DNA from: Hydractinia symbiolongicarpus
Lineage: Eukaryota > Cnidaria > Hydrozoa > Anthoathecata > Hydractiniidae
Direction of reading: 5' to 3'
Length of the DNA stretch: 64,000 nt
Assembly: GCF_029227915.1 (NCBI RefSeq)
Contig: NC_079875.1
Coordinates: forward strand, 20,393,001 to 20,457,000
Shown one piece after another: positions 1 through 11,175 of the stretch. Numbering within the stretch: the stretch's first letter is position 1; each line of letters opens with the position of its first letter. Both the position numbers and the translations under genes were made by a program. The notes beneath the pieces were generated by a model, which was not told the DNA's origin, did not search any database, and saw nothing but the letters and a program-made list of their open reading frames with translations.

Positions 1-181
1 TTGAGACTGGAAGGAATAGTAGAATGGTAACCGGCGCAGGCAGCTGAAACCGCGTGATTTACGTGTGCGGCCATTATTGGACTGCAAAAGGCCATATTAA
101 GGTCTTTATTGGACTGTGCACGTAGTTAGGAGTGTTCAAAGGCCACGGCGCTAAGGAGAACTACTTGGAACGTTGTAGCAC

Positions 182-233
182 ATTGAGACTAAGGCGACGG
201 AGCTATTAAAAACGACTTGGGACGTTGAATTGC
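182..233 (+). repeat. Truncated 52-bp monomer (about 130 bp deleted)
   Basis: A monomer begins normally with 'attgagact' at 182 and jumps at 190/191 straight to 'aaggcgacggagct', which normally lies about 130 bp further on. The next monomer starts at 234. Consensus positions 10-139 or so are missing. The junction shares only 'ct' between the two parent positions, so it looks like an illegitimate deletion and not a homologous exchange. The tail is class v (gaattgc). It is the largest non-integral deletion I found in the window. Confidence 0.9.
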
Positions 234-251
234 ATTGATACTGGAACGACT

Positions 252-317
252 AGTCCAATGGTAACCTGCAAATGCAGCTAAAACCGCATGATTTACGTGT
301 GCAGCCATTATTGGACT
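252..317 (+). other. AGTCCAAT ... ATTGGACT inverted repeat (example copy)
   Basis: AGTCCAAT at 252-259 and ATTGGACT at 310-317 are perfect 8-bp complements with 50 bases between them. AGTCCAAT is in most monomers. The right arm is intact only in those reading 'ttattggactgc'; the commoner 'ttattagactgc' has one mismatch. Together with the other dyads this gives the monomer several ways to fold back on itself. Confidence 0.7.
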
Positions 318-647
318 GCAAAAGGCCATATTAAGGTCTTTATAGGACTGTGCACGTAGTTAAGAGTGTTCTAAGGCCACAACGTTAAGGAGAACTACTT
401 GGAACGTTGTAGTGCAATGAGACTGCAAGGAATAGTCCAATGGTAACCTGCGCAGGCAGATGGAACCACGTGATTTACTTGTGAGGCTTTTATTAGACTG
501 GAAAAGAGCATATTATAGCCTTTGTAGGACGATGCACGTAGTTAAGAGTGTTGTAAAGCGACGGCGCTAAAAAAACGACTTGGGACGTTGTACCACATTG
601 AGTCTTGAAGGACTAGTCCAATGGTAACCTTCGCAGACAGGTGAAAC

Positions 648-662
648 CACGTGATTTACGTG
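648..662 (+). other. CACGT-gattt-ACGTG dyad with CACGTGAT box (example copy)
   Basis: Positions 648-652 read CACGT and 658-662 read ACGTG, a perfect 5-bp inverted repeat around GATTT. It contains the palindrome CACGTG (648-653). CACGTGAT is the reverse complement of ATCACGTG, which fits the budding-yeast CDEI consensus RTCACRTG; CACGTG is also the E-box/G-box core of bHLH and bZIP proteins. Many monomers keep it, while others read GCGTG, GCATG or CTCGTG at the same place. The palindrome is visible; binding by any protein is not shown. Confidence 0.55.
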
Positions 663-665
663 TGA

Positions 666-704
666 GGCCTTTATTAGACTGCAAAAGGCCATATTACGGC
701 CTTT
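666..704 (+). other. Alternating GGCCTTT / AAAGGCC / GGCCTTT arms (example copy)
   Basis: GGCCTTT at 666-672, AAAGGCC at 684-690 and GGCCTTT at 698-704 form two overlapping perfect 7-bp inverted repeats with loops of 11 and 7 bases. The outer two arms are also a 32-bp-spaced direct repeat, ggcctttattagactg versus ggcctttataggactg, which suggests that part of the monomer arose by an ancient internal duplication. Other monomers carry weakened versions (cagccttt, aaggtcttt). Confidence 0.75.
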
Positions 705-3004
705 ATAGGGCTGTGCACGAAGTTAAGAGTGTTCTAAGGCGATGGCACTAATAAAAACGACTTGGGATGTTGTAGCGCATTGGGACTGGAACGACTAGTC
801 CAATGATAACCGGCACAGGCAGCTGAAACCACGTGATTTACGTGTGGGGTCTTTATTTGACTGCAAAAGGTCATATTACAGCCTTTATAGGACTGTGCAC
901 GTAGTTAAGAGTGTTCTAAGGCGACGGCACTAATGAAAACGACTTGGGATGTTGTAGCGCATTGAGAATGGAACGACTAGTCCAATGGTAACCTGCACAG
1001 GCAGCTAAAACCGCGTAATTAAAGTGTGCTGCCTTTATGAGACTGCAAAAGGCCATATTAAGGTCTTTATAGGACTGTGCACGTAGTTAAGAGTGTTCTA
1101 AGGCCACAGCGCTAAGGAGAACTACTTGGAACGTTGTAGCACATTGAGACTGGAAAAACTAGTCCAATGGTAACCGGCGCAGGCAACTCAAACCGAATGA
1201 TTTAAGTATGCGGCCTTTATTACACCGCAAAAGGCCATACTACGGTCTTTATAGGACTGTGCACGAAGTAAAAAGTGTTCTAAGGCGACGGAGCTATTGA
1301 AAACGACTTGGGACGTTGAATTGCATTGAGACTGGTACGACTAGTCCAATGGTAACCTGCAAAAGCAGCTAAAACCGCGTGAATAAAGTGTGCGGCCTTT
1401 ATTAGACTGCAAAAGGTCATATTACAGCATTTTTAGGACTGTGCACGTAGTTAGGAGTGTTCTAAGGCCACGGCGTTAAGGAGAACTGCTTGGAACGTTG
1501 TAGTGCATCAAGACTGGAAGGAATAGTCCAATGGTAAGCTGCGCAGGCAGATGAAACCGCGTGATGTACGTGTGAGGCCCTTATTAGACTGCAAAAGGCC
1601 ATATTACAGCCTTTATAGGCCTGTGCACGTAGTTAAGAGTGTTCTAAGGCGACGGCACTAATGAAAACGACTTGGGACGTTGTACCACATTGAGTCTTGA
1701 AGGACTAGTCCAATGGTAACCTTCGCAGACAGGTGAAACCACGTGATTTACGTGTGAGGCCTTTATTAGACTGCAAAAGGCCATATTACGGCCTTTATAG
1801 GGCTGTGCACGAAGTTAAGAGTGTTCTAAGGCGATGGCACTAATAAAAACGACTTGGGATGTTGTAGCGCATTGGGACTGGAACGACTAGTCCAATGATA
1901 ACCGGCACAGGCAGCTGAAACCACGTGATTTACGTGTGAGGTCTTTATAAGACTGCAAAAGGCCATATTACAGCCTTTATAGGACTGTGCACGTAGTTAA
2001 GAGTATTCTAAGGCGACGGCGCTAATGAAAACGACTTGGGACGTTGTAGCGCATTGAGACTGGTAAGGCTAGTGCAATGGTAACCGGTGGAGGCAACTCA
2101 AACCGCGTGATTTAAATGTGCGGCCTTTATTGACTGCAAAAGGCCATACTACGGTCTTTGTAGGACGATGCACGTAGTTAAGAGTGTTCTAAAGCGACGG
2201 CGCTAATGAAAACGACTTGGGACGTTGTAGCACATTGAGACTGGAGGGAATGGTCCAATGGTAACTGGCGCAGGAAGCTGAAACCGCATGACTTACGTGT
2301 GCAGCCATTATTGGACTGCAAAAGGCCATATTAAGGTCTTTATTGGACTGTGTACGTAGGTAAGAGTGTTCTAAGGCCACGGCGCTAAGGAGAACCACTT
2401 GGAACGTTGTAGTGCATTGAGACTGGATGGAATAGTCCATTGGTTCCCTGTGCAGGCAGATAGAACCACGTGATGTACGTGTGAGGCCCTTATTAGACTG
2501 CAAAAGGCCATATTACAGCCTTTATAGGCCTGTGCACGTAGTTAAGAGTGTTCTAAGGCGACGGCACTAATGAAAACGACTTGGGATGTTGAAGCGCATT
2601 GAGACAGGAACGACTAGTCCAATGGTAACCTGCGCAGGCAGATGGAACCTCGTGATTTACGTGTGAGGTCTTTATTTCACTGCAAAAGGTCATATTACAG
2701 CCTTTATAGGACTGTGCACGTAGTTAAGAGTGGCGACGGCACTAATGAAAACGACTTGGGATGTTGTAGCGCATTGAGACTGCATCGACTAGTCCAATGG
2801 TAACCGGCACAGGCAGCTAAAACCGCGTGATTAAAGTGTGCGGCCTTTATGAGACTGCAAAAGGCCATACTACGGTCTTTGTAGGACGATGCACGTAGTT
2901 AAGAGTGTTCTAAAGCGACAGCGCTAATGAAAACGACTTGGGACGTTGAATTGCATTGAGACTGGAACGACTAGTCCAATGGTAACCTGCAAAAGCAGCT
3001 AAAA

Positions 3005-5226
3005 CCACGTGATTTACATGTGAGGCCTTTATTAGACTGCAAAAGGTCATATTATACCTTTTATAGGGCTGTGCACGTAGTTAAGAGTGTTCTAAGGCCA
3101 CGGCGTTAAGGAGAACTACTTGGAACGTTGTAGTGCAATGAGACTGCAAGCAATAGTCCAATGGTAACCTGCACAGGCAGATGGAACCACGTGATTTACA
3201 TGTGAGGCTTTTATTAGACTGGAAAAGGGCATATTATAGCCTTTGTAGGACGATGCACGTAGTTAAGAGTGTTCTAAAGCAACGGCGCTAATGAAAACCT
3301 CTTGAAACGTTGTAGTGCATCAAGACTGGAAGGAATAGTCCAATGGTAAACTGCGCAAGCAGATGAAACCGCGTGATTTACGTGTGAGACCTTTATTAGA
3401 CTGCACAAGGCCATATTACAGCGTTTATAGGACGATGCACGTAGTTAAGAGTGTTGTAAAGCGACGGCGCTAAAAAAACCGACTTGGGACGTTGTACCAC
3501 ATTGAGACCTGAAGGACTGGTCCATTGGTAACCTTCGCAGACAGGTGAAGCCACGTGATTTACGTGTGAGGCCTTTATTAGACTGCAAAAGGTCATATTA
3601 CAGCATTTATAGGACTGTGCACGTAGTAAAAAGTGTTCTAAGGCGACGGAGCTATTGAAAACGACTTGGGACGTTGAATTGCATTGAGACTGGAACGACT
3701 AGTCCAATGGTAACCTGCAAAAGCAGCTAAAACCGCGTGATTAAAGTGTGCGGCCTTTGTTAGACTGCAAAAGGCCATATTAGGGTCTTTATAGGACTGT
3801 GCACGTAGTTAAGAGTGTTCTAAGGCCACGGCGTTAAGGAGAACTGCTTGGAACGTTGCAGTGCATCAAGAATGGAAGGAATAGTCCAATGGTAAGCTGC
3901 GCAGGCAGATGAAACCGCGTGATTTACGTGTGAGGCCTTTATTAGACTGCAAAAGGCCATATTACAGCCTTTATAGGACGATGCACGTAGTTAAGAGTGT
4001 TGTAAAGCGACGGCGCTAAAAAAACGACTTGGGACGTTGTACCACAATGAGACCTGAAGGACTAGTCCAATGGTAACCTTCGCAGACAGGAGAAACCACG
4101 TGATTTAAGTGTGAGGCCTTTATTAGACTGCAAAAGTCCATTTTACGGTCTTTATAGGACTGTGCACGTAATTAAGTGTGTTCTAAGGCCACGGCGCTAA
4201 GGAGAACTACTTGGAACGTTGTTGTGCATTGAGACTGGAAGGAATAGTTCAATGGTACCCTGCGCAGGCAGATGGAACCACGTGATTTACGTGTGAGGCC
4301 TTTATTAGACTGCAAAAGGTCATATTACAGCATTTATAGGACTGTGCACGTAGTTATGAGTGTTCTAAGGCGACGGAGCTATTGAAAACGACTTGGGACG
4401 TTGAATTGCATTGAGACTGGAACGACTAGTCCAATGGTAACCTGCAAAAGCAGCTAAAACCGTGTGATTAAAGTGTGCGGCCTTTATTAGACTGTAAAAG
4501 TCCATTTTACGGTCTTTATAGGACGATGCACGTAGTTAAGAGTGTTGTAAAGCGACGGCGCTAAAAAAACGACTTTGGACGTTGTACCACATTGAGACCT
4601 GAAGGACTAGTCCAATGGTAACCTTCGCAGACAGGTGAAACCACGTGATTTACATGTGAGGCCTTTTTTAGACTGCAAAAGGTCATATTATACCTTTTAT
4701 AGGGCTGTGCACGTAATTAAGAGTGTTCTAAGGCCACGGCGTTAAGGAGAACTATTTGGAACGTTGTAGTGCAATGAGACTGCAAGCAATAGTCCAATGG
4801 TAACCTGCGCAGGCAGATGGAACCACGTGATTTACATGTGAGGCTTTTATTAGACTGGAAAAGGGCATATTATAGCCTTTGTAGGACGATGCACGTAGTT
4901 AAGAGTGTTCTAAAGCAACGGCGCTAATGAAAACCACTTGAAACGTTGTAGTGCATCAAGACTGGAAGGAATAGTCCAATGGTAAACTGCGCAAGCAGAT
5001 GAAACCGCGTGATTTACGTGTGAGACCTTTATTAGACTGCAAAAGGCCATTTTACAGCCTTTATAGGACGATGCACGTAGTTAAGAGTGTTGTAAAGCGA
5101 CGGCGCTAAAAAAACCGACTTGGGACGTTGTACCACATTGAGACCTGAAGGACTGGTCCATTGGTAACCTTCGCAGACAGGTGAAGCCACGTGATTTACG
5201 TGTTAGGCCTTTATTAGACTGCAAAA
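3005..5226 (+). repeat. Spaced duplication, shift 1636 bp (9 monomers)
   Basis: Positions 3005-3590 match 4641-5226. Both copies hold 'tgcaatgagactgcaagcaat', the class iv tail 'aagcaacgg...cttgaaacg', 'taaactgcgcaagcag' and 'ggactggtccattgg'. Scattered single-base differences are present. The sequence between the copies is other monomers of the same satellite. The same monomer series recurs at about 12.4, 14.9, 18.7, 24.4, 26.5 and 31.4 kb, so this is one of the commonest multi-monomer modules in the array. Confidence 0.75.
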
Positions 5227-8200
5227 GTCCATTTTACGGTCTTTATAGGACTGTGCACGTAGTTAAGTGTGTTCTAAGGCCACGGCGCTGAGGAGAACTA
5301 CTTGGAACGTTGTTGTGCATTGAGACTGGAAGGAATAGTCCAATGGTACCCTGCGCAGGCAGATGGAACCACGTGATTTGCGTGTGAGGCTATATTACAC
5401 TGCAAAAGGCCACATTACAGCCTTAATAGGACGATGCACGTAGTTAAAGGTGTTCTAAAGCGACGGCGCTAATGAAAACGACTTGGGATGTTGTAGCACA
5501 TTGAGACTGGAAAGGCTAGTGCAATGGTAACCGGTGCAGGCAACTCAAACCGCGTGATTTAAGTGTGCGGGCTTTATTAGACCGCAAAAGGCCATATTAC
5601 GGTCGTTATTGGCCCGTGCACGTAATTAAGAGTGTTCTAAGGCCACGGCGCTAAGGAGAACTACTTGGAACGTTGTTGTGCATTGAGACTGGAAGGAATA
5701 GTCCAATGGTACCCTGCGCAGGCAGATGGAACCACGTGATTTACGTGTGAGGCCTTTATTAGACTGCAAAAGGTCATATTACAGCATTTATAGGACTGTG
5801 CACGTAGTTATGAGTGTTCTAAGGCGACGGAGCTATTGAAAACGACTTGGGACGTTGAATTGCATTGAGACTGGAACGACTAGTCCAATGGTAACCTGCA
5901 AAAGCAGCTAAAACCGTGTGATTAAAGTGTGCGGCCTTTATTAGACTGCAAAAGTCCATTTTACGGCCTTTATAGGACGATGCACGTAGTTAAGAGTGTT
6001 GTAAAGCGACGGCGCTAAAAAAACGACTTTGGACGTTGTACCACAATGAGACCTGAAGGTCTAGTCCAATGGTAACCTTCGCAGACAGGTGATACCACGT
6101 GATTTACGTGTGAGGCCTTTATTAGACTGCAAAAGGCCATATTACGGCCTTTATAGGGCTGTGCACGTAGTTAAGAGTGTTCTAAGGCGACGGCACTAAT
6201 GAAAACGACTTGGGATGTTGTAGCGCATTGGGACTGGAAGGAATAGTCTAATGATACCCTGCGCAGGCAGATGGAACCACGTGATTTACGTGTGAGGCCT
6301 TTATTAGACCGCAAAAGGCCATATTACGGTCGTTATAGGCCCGTGCACGTAATTAAGAGTGTTCTAAGGCCACGGCGCTAAGGAGAACCACTTGGGACGT
6401 GCTGGTGCATTGGGACTGGAACGACTAGTCCAATGATTACCGGCACGGGCAGCTGAAACCACGTGATTTACGTGTGAGGTCTTTATAAGACTGCAAAAGA
6501 CCATATTACAGCCTTTATAGGACTGTGCACCTAGTTAAGAGTGTTCTAAGGCGACGGCGCTAATGAAAACGACTTCGGACGTTGTAGCGCATTGAGACTG
6601 GAAAGGCTAGTGCAATGGTAACCGGTGCAGGCAACTCAAACCGCGTGATTCAAGAGTGCGGCCTTTATTAGACTGCAAAAGGCCATACTACGGTCTTTGT
6701 AGGACGATGCACGTAGTTAAGAGTGTTCTAAAGCGACAGCGCTAATGAAAACGACTTGGGACGTTGAATTGCATTGAGACTGGAACGACTAGTCCAATGG
6801 TAACCTGCAAAAGCAGCTAAAACTACGTGATTTACATGTGAGGCCTTTATTAGACTGCAAAAGGTCATATTATACCTTTTATAGGGCTGTGCACGTAGTT
6901 AAGAGTGTTCTAAGGCCACGGCGCTAAGGAGAACTACTTGGAACGTTGTTGTGCATTGAGACTGGAAGGAATAGTCCAATGGTACCCTGCGCAGGCAGAT
7001 GGAACCACGTGATTTACGTGTGAGGCCTTTATTAGACTGCAAAAGGTCATATTACAGCCTTTATAGGACTGTGCACGTAGTTAAGAGTGGCGACGGCACT
7101 AATGAAAACGACTTGGGATGTTGTAGCGCATTGAGACTGCATCGACTAGTCCAATGGTAACCGGCACAGGCAGCTAAAACCGCGTGATTAAAGTGTGCGG
7201 CCTTTATGAGACTGCAAAAGGCCATACTACGGTCTTTGTAGGACGATGCACGTAGTTAAGAGTGTTCTAAAGCGACAGCGCTAATGAAAACGACTTGGGA
7301 CGTTGAATTGCATTGAGACTGGAACGACTAGTCCAATGGTAACCTGCAAAAGCAGCTAAAACCACGTGATTTACATGTGAGGCCTTTATTAGACTGCAAA
7401 AGGTCATATTATACCTTTTATAGGGCTGTGCACGTAGTTAAGAGTGTTCTAAGGCCACGGCGCTAAGGAGAACCACTTGGAACGTTGTAGTGCATTGAGA
7501 CTGGATGGAATAGTCCATTGGTTCCCTGTGCAGGCAGATAGAACCACGTGATTTCCGTGTGAGGCTATATTAGACTGCAAAAGGCCACATTACAGCCTTA
7601 ATAGGACGATGCACGTAGTTAAAGGTGTTCTAAAGCGACGGCGCTAATGAAAACGACTTGGGATGTTGTAGCACATTGAGACTGGAAAGGCTAGTGCAAT
7701 GGTAACCGGCGCAGGCAACTCAAACCGCGTGATTTAAGTGTGCAGGCTTTATTAGACCGCAAAAGGCCATATTACGGTCGTTATAGGCCCGTGCATGTAA
7801 TTAAGAGTGTTCTAAGGCCACGGCGCTAAGGAGAACTACTTGGAACGTTGTTGTTCATTGAGACTGGAAGGAATAGTCCAATGGTACCCTGCGCAGGCAG
7901 ATGGAACCACGTGATTTACGTGTGAGGCCTTTATTAGACTGCAAAAGGTCATATTACAGCATTTATAGGACTGTGCACGTAGTAAAAACTGTTCTAAGGC
8001 GACGGAGCTATTGAAAACGACTTGGGACGTTGAATTGCATTGAGACTGGAACGACTAGTCCAATGGTAACCTGCAAAAGCAGCTAAAACCGCGTGATTTA
8101 CGTGTAAGGCCTTTATTAGACTGCAAAAGGCCATATTACAGCCTTTATAGGACGATGCACGTAGTTAAGAGTGTTGTAAAGCGACGGCGCTAAAAAAACG

Positions 8201-8400
8201 ACTTGGGACGTTGTACCACATTGAGACCTGAAGGACTAGTCCAATGGTAACCTTCGCAGACAGGTGAAACCACGTGATTTACGTGTGAGGCCTTTATTAG
8301 ACTGCAAAAGTCCATATTAGGGTCTTTATAGGACGATGCACGTAGTTAAGAGTGTTGTAAAGCGACGGCGCTAAAAAAACGACTTGGGACGTTGTACCAC

Positions 8401-8764
8401 ATTGAGACCTGAAAGACTAGTGCAATGGTAACCGGTGCAGGCAACTCAAACCGCGTGATTCAAGTGTGCGGCCTTTATTAGACTGCAAAAGGCCATACTA
8501 CGGTGTTTGTAGGACGATGCACGTAGTTAAGAGTGTTCTAAAGCGACAGCGCTAATGAAAACGACTTGGGACGTTGTAGCGCATTGAGACCTGAAAGACT
8601 AGTGCAATGGTAACCGGTGCAGGCAACTCAAACCGCGTGATTTAAGTGTGCGGCCTTTATTAGACTGCAAAAGGCCATACTACGGTGTTTGTAGGACGAT
8701 GCACGTAGTTAAGAGTGTTCTAAAGCGACAGCGCTAATGAAAACGACTTGGGACGTTGTAGCGC
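8401..8764 (+). repeat. Two adjacent near-identical monomers (182 bp each)
   Basis: Monomers 8401-8582 and 8583-8764 give a clear view of the basic unit. Both carry the rare combination 'ctgaaagactagtgcaatgg', 'aactcaaaccgcg' and 'ctacggtgtttg', with one visible difference (gattcaag versus gatttaag). Neighbouring monomers in this array usually belong to different classes. A matching pair of neighbours therefore points to a recent one-monomer tandem duplication, as expected from slippage or unequal exchange in register by 182 bp. Confidence 0.9.
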
Positions 8765-9489
8765 ATTGAGACTGGAAGGAATTGTCCAATGGTAACCGGC
8801 GCAGGCAGCTGAAACCGCATGATTTACGTGTGCAGCCATTATTGGACTGCAAAAGGCCATATTAAGGTCTTTATAGGACTGTGTACGTAATTAAGAGTGT
8901 TCTAAGGCCACGGCGCTAAGGAGAACTGCTTGGAACGTTGTAGTGCATCAAGACTGGAAGGAATAGTCCAATGGTAACCTGCGCAGGCAGATGGAACCTC
9001 GTGATTTACGTGTGAGGTCTTTATTTGACTGCAAAAGGTCATATTACAGCCTTTATAGGACTGTGCACGTAGTTAAGAGTGGCGACGGCACTAATGAAAA
9101 CGACTTGGGATGTTGTAGCGCATTGAGACTGCATCGACTAGTCCAATGGTAACCGGCACAGGCAGCTAAAAACGCGTGATTAAAGTGTGCGGCCTTTATG
9201 AGACTGCAAAAGGCCATATTACGGTCTTTATAGGACGATGCACGTAGTTAAGAGTGTTCTAAGGCCACGGCGGTAAGGAGAACTACTTGGAACGTTGTAG
9301 TGCAATGAGACTGGAAGGAATAGTCCAATGGTAACCTGTAAAAGCAGCTAAAACCGCGTGATTAAAGTTTGCGGCCTTTATTAGACTGCAAAAGGCCATA
9401 TTAGGGTCTTTATAGGACTGTGCACGTAGTTAAGAGTGTTCTAAGGCCACGGCGTTAAGGAGAACTGCTTGGAACGTTGTAGTGCATCA

Positions 9490-11172
9490 AGACTGGAAGG
9501 AATAGTCCAATTGTAAGCTGCGCAGGCAGATGAAACCGCGTGATTTACGTGTGAGGCCTTTATTAGACTGCAAAAGGCCATATTACAGCCTTTATAGGAC
9601 GATGCACGTAGTTAAGAGTGTTGTAAAGCGACGGCGCTAAAAAAACGACTTGGGACGTTGTACCACATTGAGACCTGAAGGACTAGTCCAATGGTAACCT
9701 TCGCACACAGGTGAAACCACGTGATTTACGTGTGAGGCCTTTATTAGACTGCAAAAGTCCATATTAGGGTCTTTATAGGACTGTGCACGTAGTTAAGAGT
9801 GTTCTAAGGCCACGGCGTTAAGGAGAACTGCTTGTAACGTTGTAGTGCATCAAGACTGGAAGGAATAGTCCAATGGTAAGCTGCGCAGGCAGATGAAACC
9901 GCGTGATTTACGTGTGAGGCCTTTATTAGACTGCAAAAGGCCATATTACAGCCTTTATAGGACGATGCACGTAGTTAAGAGTGTTGTAAAGCGACGGCGC
10001 TAAAAAAACGACATGGGACGTTGTACCACATTGAGACCTGAAGGACTAGTCCAATGGTAACCTGCAAAAGCAGCTAAAACCGCGTGATTAAAGTGTGCGG
10101 CCTTTATTAGACTGCAAAAGGCCATATTAGGGTCTTTATAGGACTGTGCACGTAGTTAAGAGTGTTCTAAGGCCACGGCGTTAAGGAGAACTACTTGGAA
10201 CGTTGTAGTGCAATGAGACAGCAAGGAATAGTCCAATGGTAACCTGCGCAGGCAGATGGAACTACGTGATTTACTTGTGAGGCTTTTATTAGACTGGAAA
10301 AGGGCATATTATAGCCTTTGTAGGACGATGCACGTAGTTAAGAGTGTTGTAAAGCGACGGCGCTAAAAAAACGACTTGGGACGTTGTACCACATTGAGTC
10401 TTGAAGGACTAGTCCAATGGTAACCTTCGCAGACAGGTAAAACCACGTGATTTACGTGTGAGGCCTTTATTAGACTGCAAAAGGCCATATTACAGCCTTT
10501 ATAGGGCTGTGCACGTAGTTAAGAGTGTTCTAAGGCGACGGAGCTATTGAAAACGACTTGGGACGTTGAATTGCATTGAGACTGGAAAGGCTAGTGCAAT
10601 GGTAACCGGTGCAGGCAACTCAATCCGCGTGATTCAAGTGTGCGGCCTTTATTAGACTGCAAAAGGCCATACTACGGTCTTTGTAGGACGATGCACGTAG
10701 TTAAGAGTGTTCTAAAGCGACAGCGCTAATGAAAACGACTTGGGACGTTGTAGCGCATTGAGACTGGAAGGAATTGTCCAATGGTAACCGGCGCAGGCAG
10801 GTGAAACCGCATGATTTACGTGTGCAGCCATTGTTGGACTGCAAAAGGCCATATCAAGGTCTTTATAGGACTGTGTACGTAGTTAAGAGTGTTCTAAGGC
10901 CACGGCGCTAAGGAGAACCAGTTGGAACGTTGTACTGCATTGAGACTGGAAGGAATAGTCCAAGGGTAAGCTGTGCAGGCAGATGAAACCACGTGATTTA
11001 CGTGTGAGGCCTTTATTAGACTGCAAAAGGTCATATTACAGAATTTATAGGACTGTGTACGTAGGTAAAAGTGTTCTAAGGCGACGGAGCTATTGAAAAC
11101 GACTTGGGACGTTGAATTGCATTGAGACTAGAACGACTAGTCCAATGGTAACCTGCAAAAGCAGCTAAAACC
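9490..11172 (+). repeat. 1.68-kb segment, copy 1 (copy 2 at 21112-22794)
   Basis: This segment aligns without visible length change to 21112-22794 at a shift of 11622 bp. Shared rare variants include 'gagacagcaag' (10.2 and 21.8 kb), 'gaactacgtgatttacttgtg' and 'gaaggaattgtcc'. The right end falls exactly where the 2545-bp tandem unit begins at 11176, so that tandem duplication may have been formed at or next to this boundary. Confidence 0.8.
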
Positions 11173-11175
11173 GCG

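Larger units (their letters stand above)
581..1938 (+). repeat. Spaced duplication, shift 1092 bp (6 monomers)
   Basis: Positions 581-846 match 1673-1938 almost base for base. The match includes the uncommon 'gagtcttgaaggactag', 'cgcagacaggtgaaacc' and 'cattgggactggaacg' variants. Similarity drops after 'cgtgtg', where the first copy reads ggggtctttatttgac and the second gaggtctttataagac. The match covers about one and a half monomers. Confidence 0.75.
1..9489 (+). repeat. Left mosaic domain of mixed monomer classes
   Basis: Here all five tail classes alternate without one dominant long period. Short-range duplications are visible at shifts of 182 bp (8401/8583), 539 bp (6681 matches 7220; three monomers less a 7-bp deletion), 1092 bp (581/1673), 1455 bp (4201 matches 5656) and 1636 bp (3005/4641). 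Several are under 600 bp long, so this part looks like an older or more shuffled section. No gene or unique sequence is present. Confidence 0.8.

Noticed and set aside
648-662. Yeast-type point centromere (CDEI-CDEII-CDEIII)
   Set aside because: Only the CDEI-like box is present. There is no AT-rich CDEII of 80-90 bp and no CDEIII-like element, and the box is repeated in many monomers.
684-704. Rho-independent terminator-like hairpin AAAGGCC/GGCCTTT
   Set aside because: No T-run follows, there is no gene upstream, and the hairpin recurs every monomer in many copies. It is better read as satellite dyad symmetry.
2189-2503. 104-codon minus-strand open reading frame
   Set aside because: It is satellite sequence across almost two monomers, with no homology to a known protein that I recognise. 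Its neighbours with the same monomers are interrupted, and frame changes at every 182-bp step.
8401-8764. Dimeric (two-type alternating) base unit
   Set aside because: Tail classes do not alternate regularly. Neighbouring order varies from block to block, so the basic unit is the 182-bp monomer.
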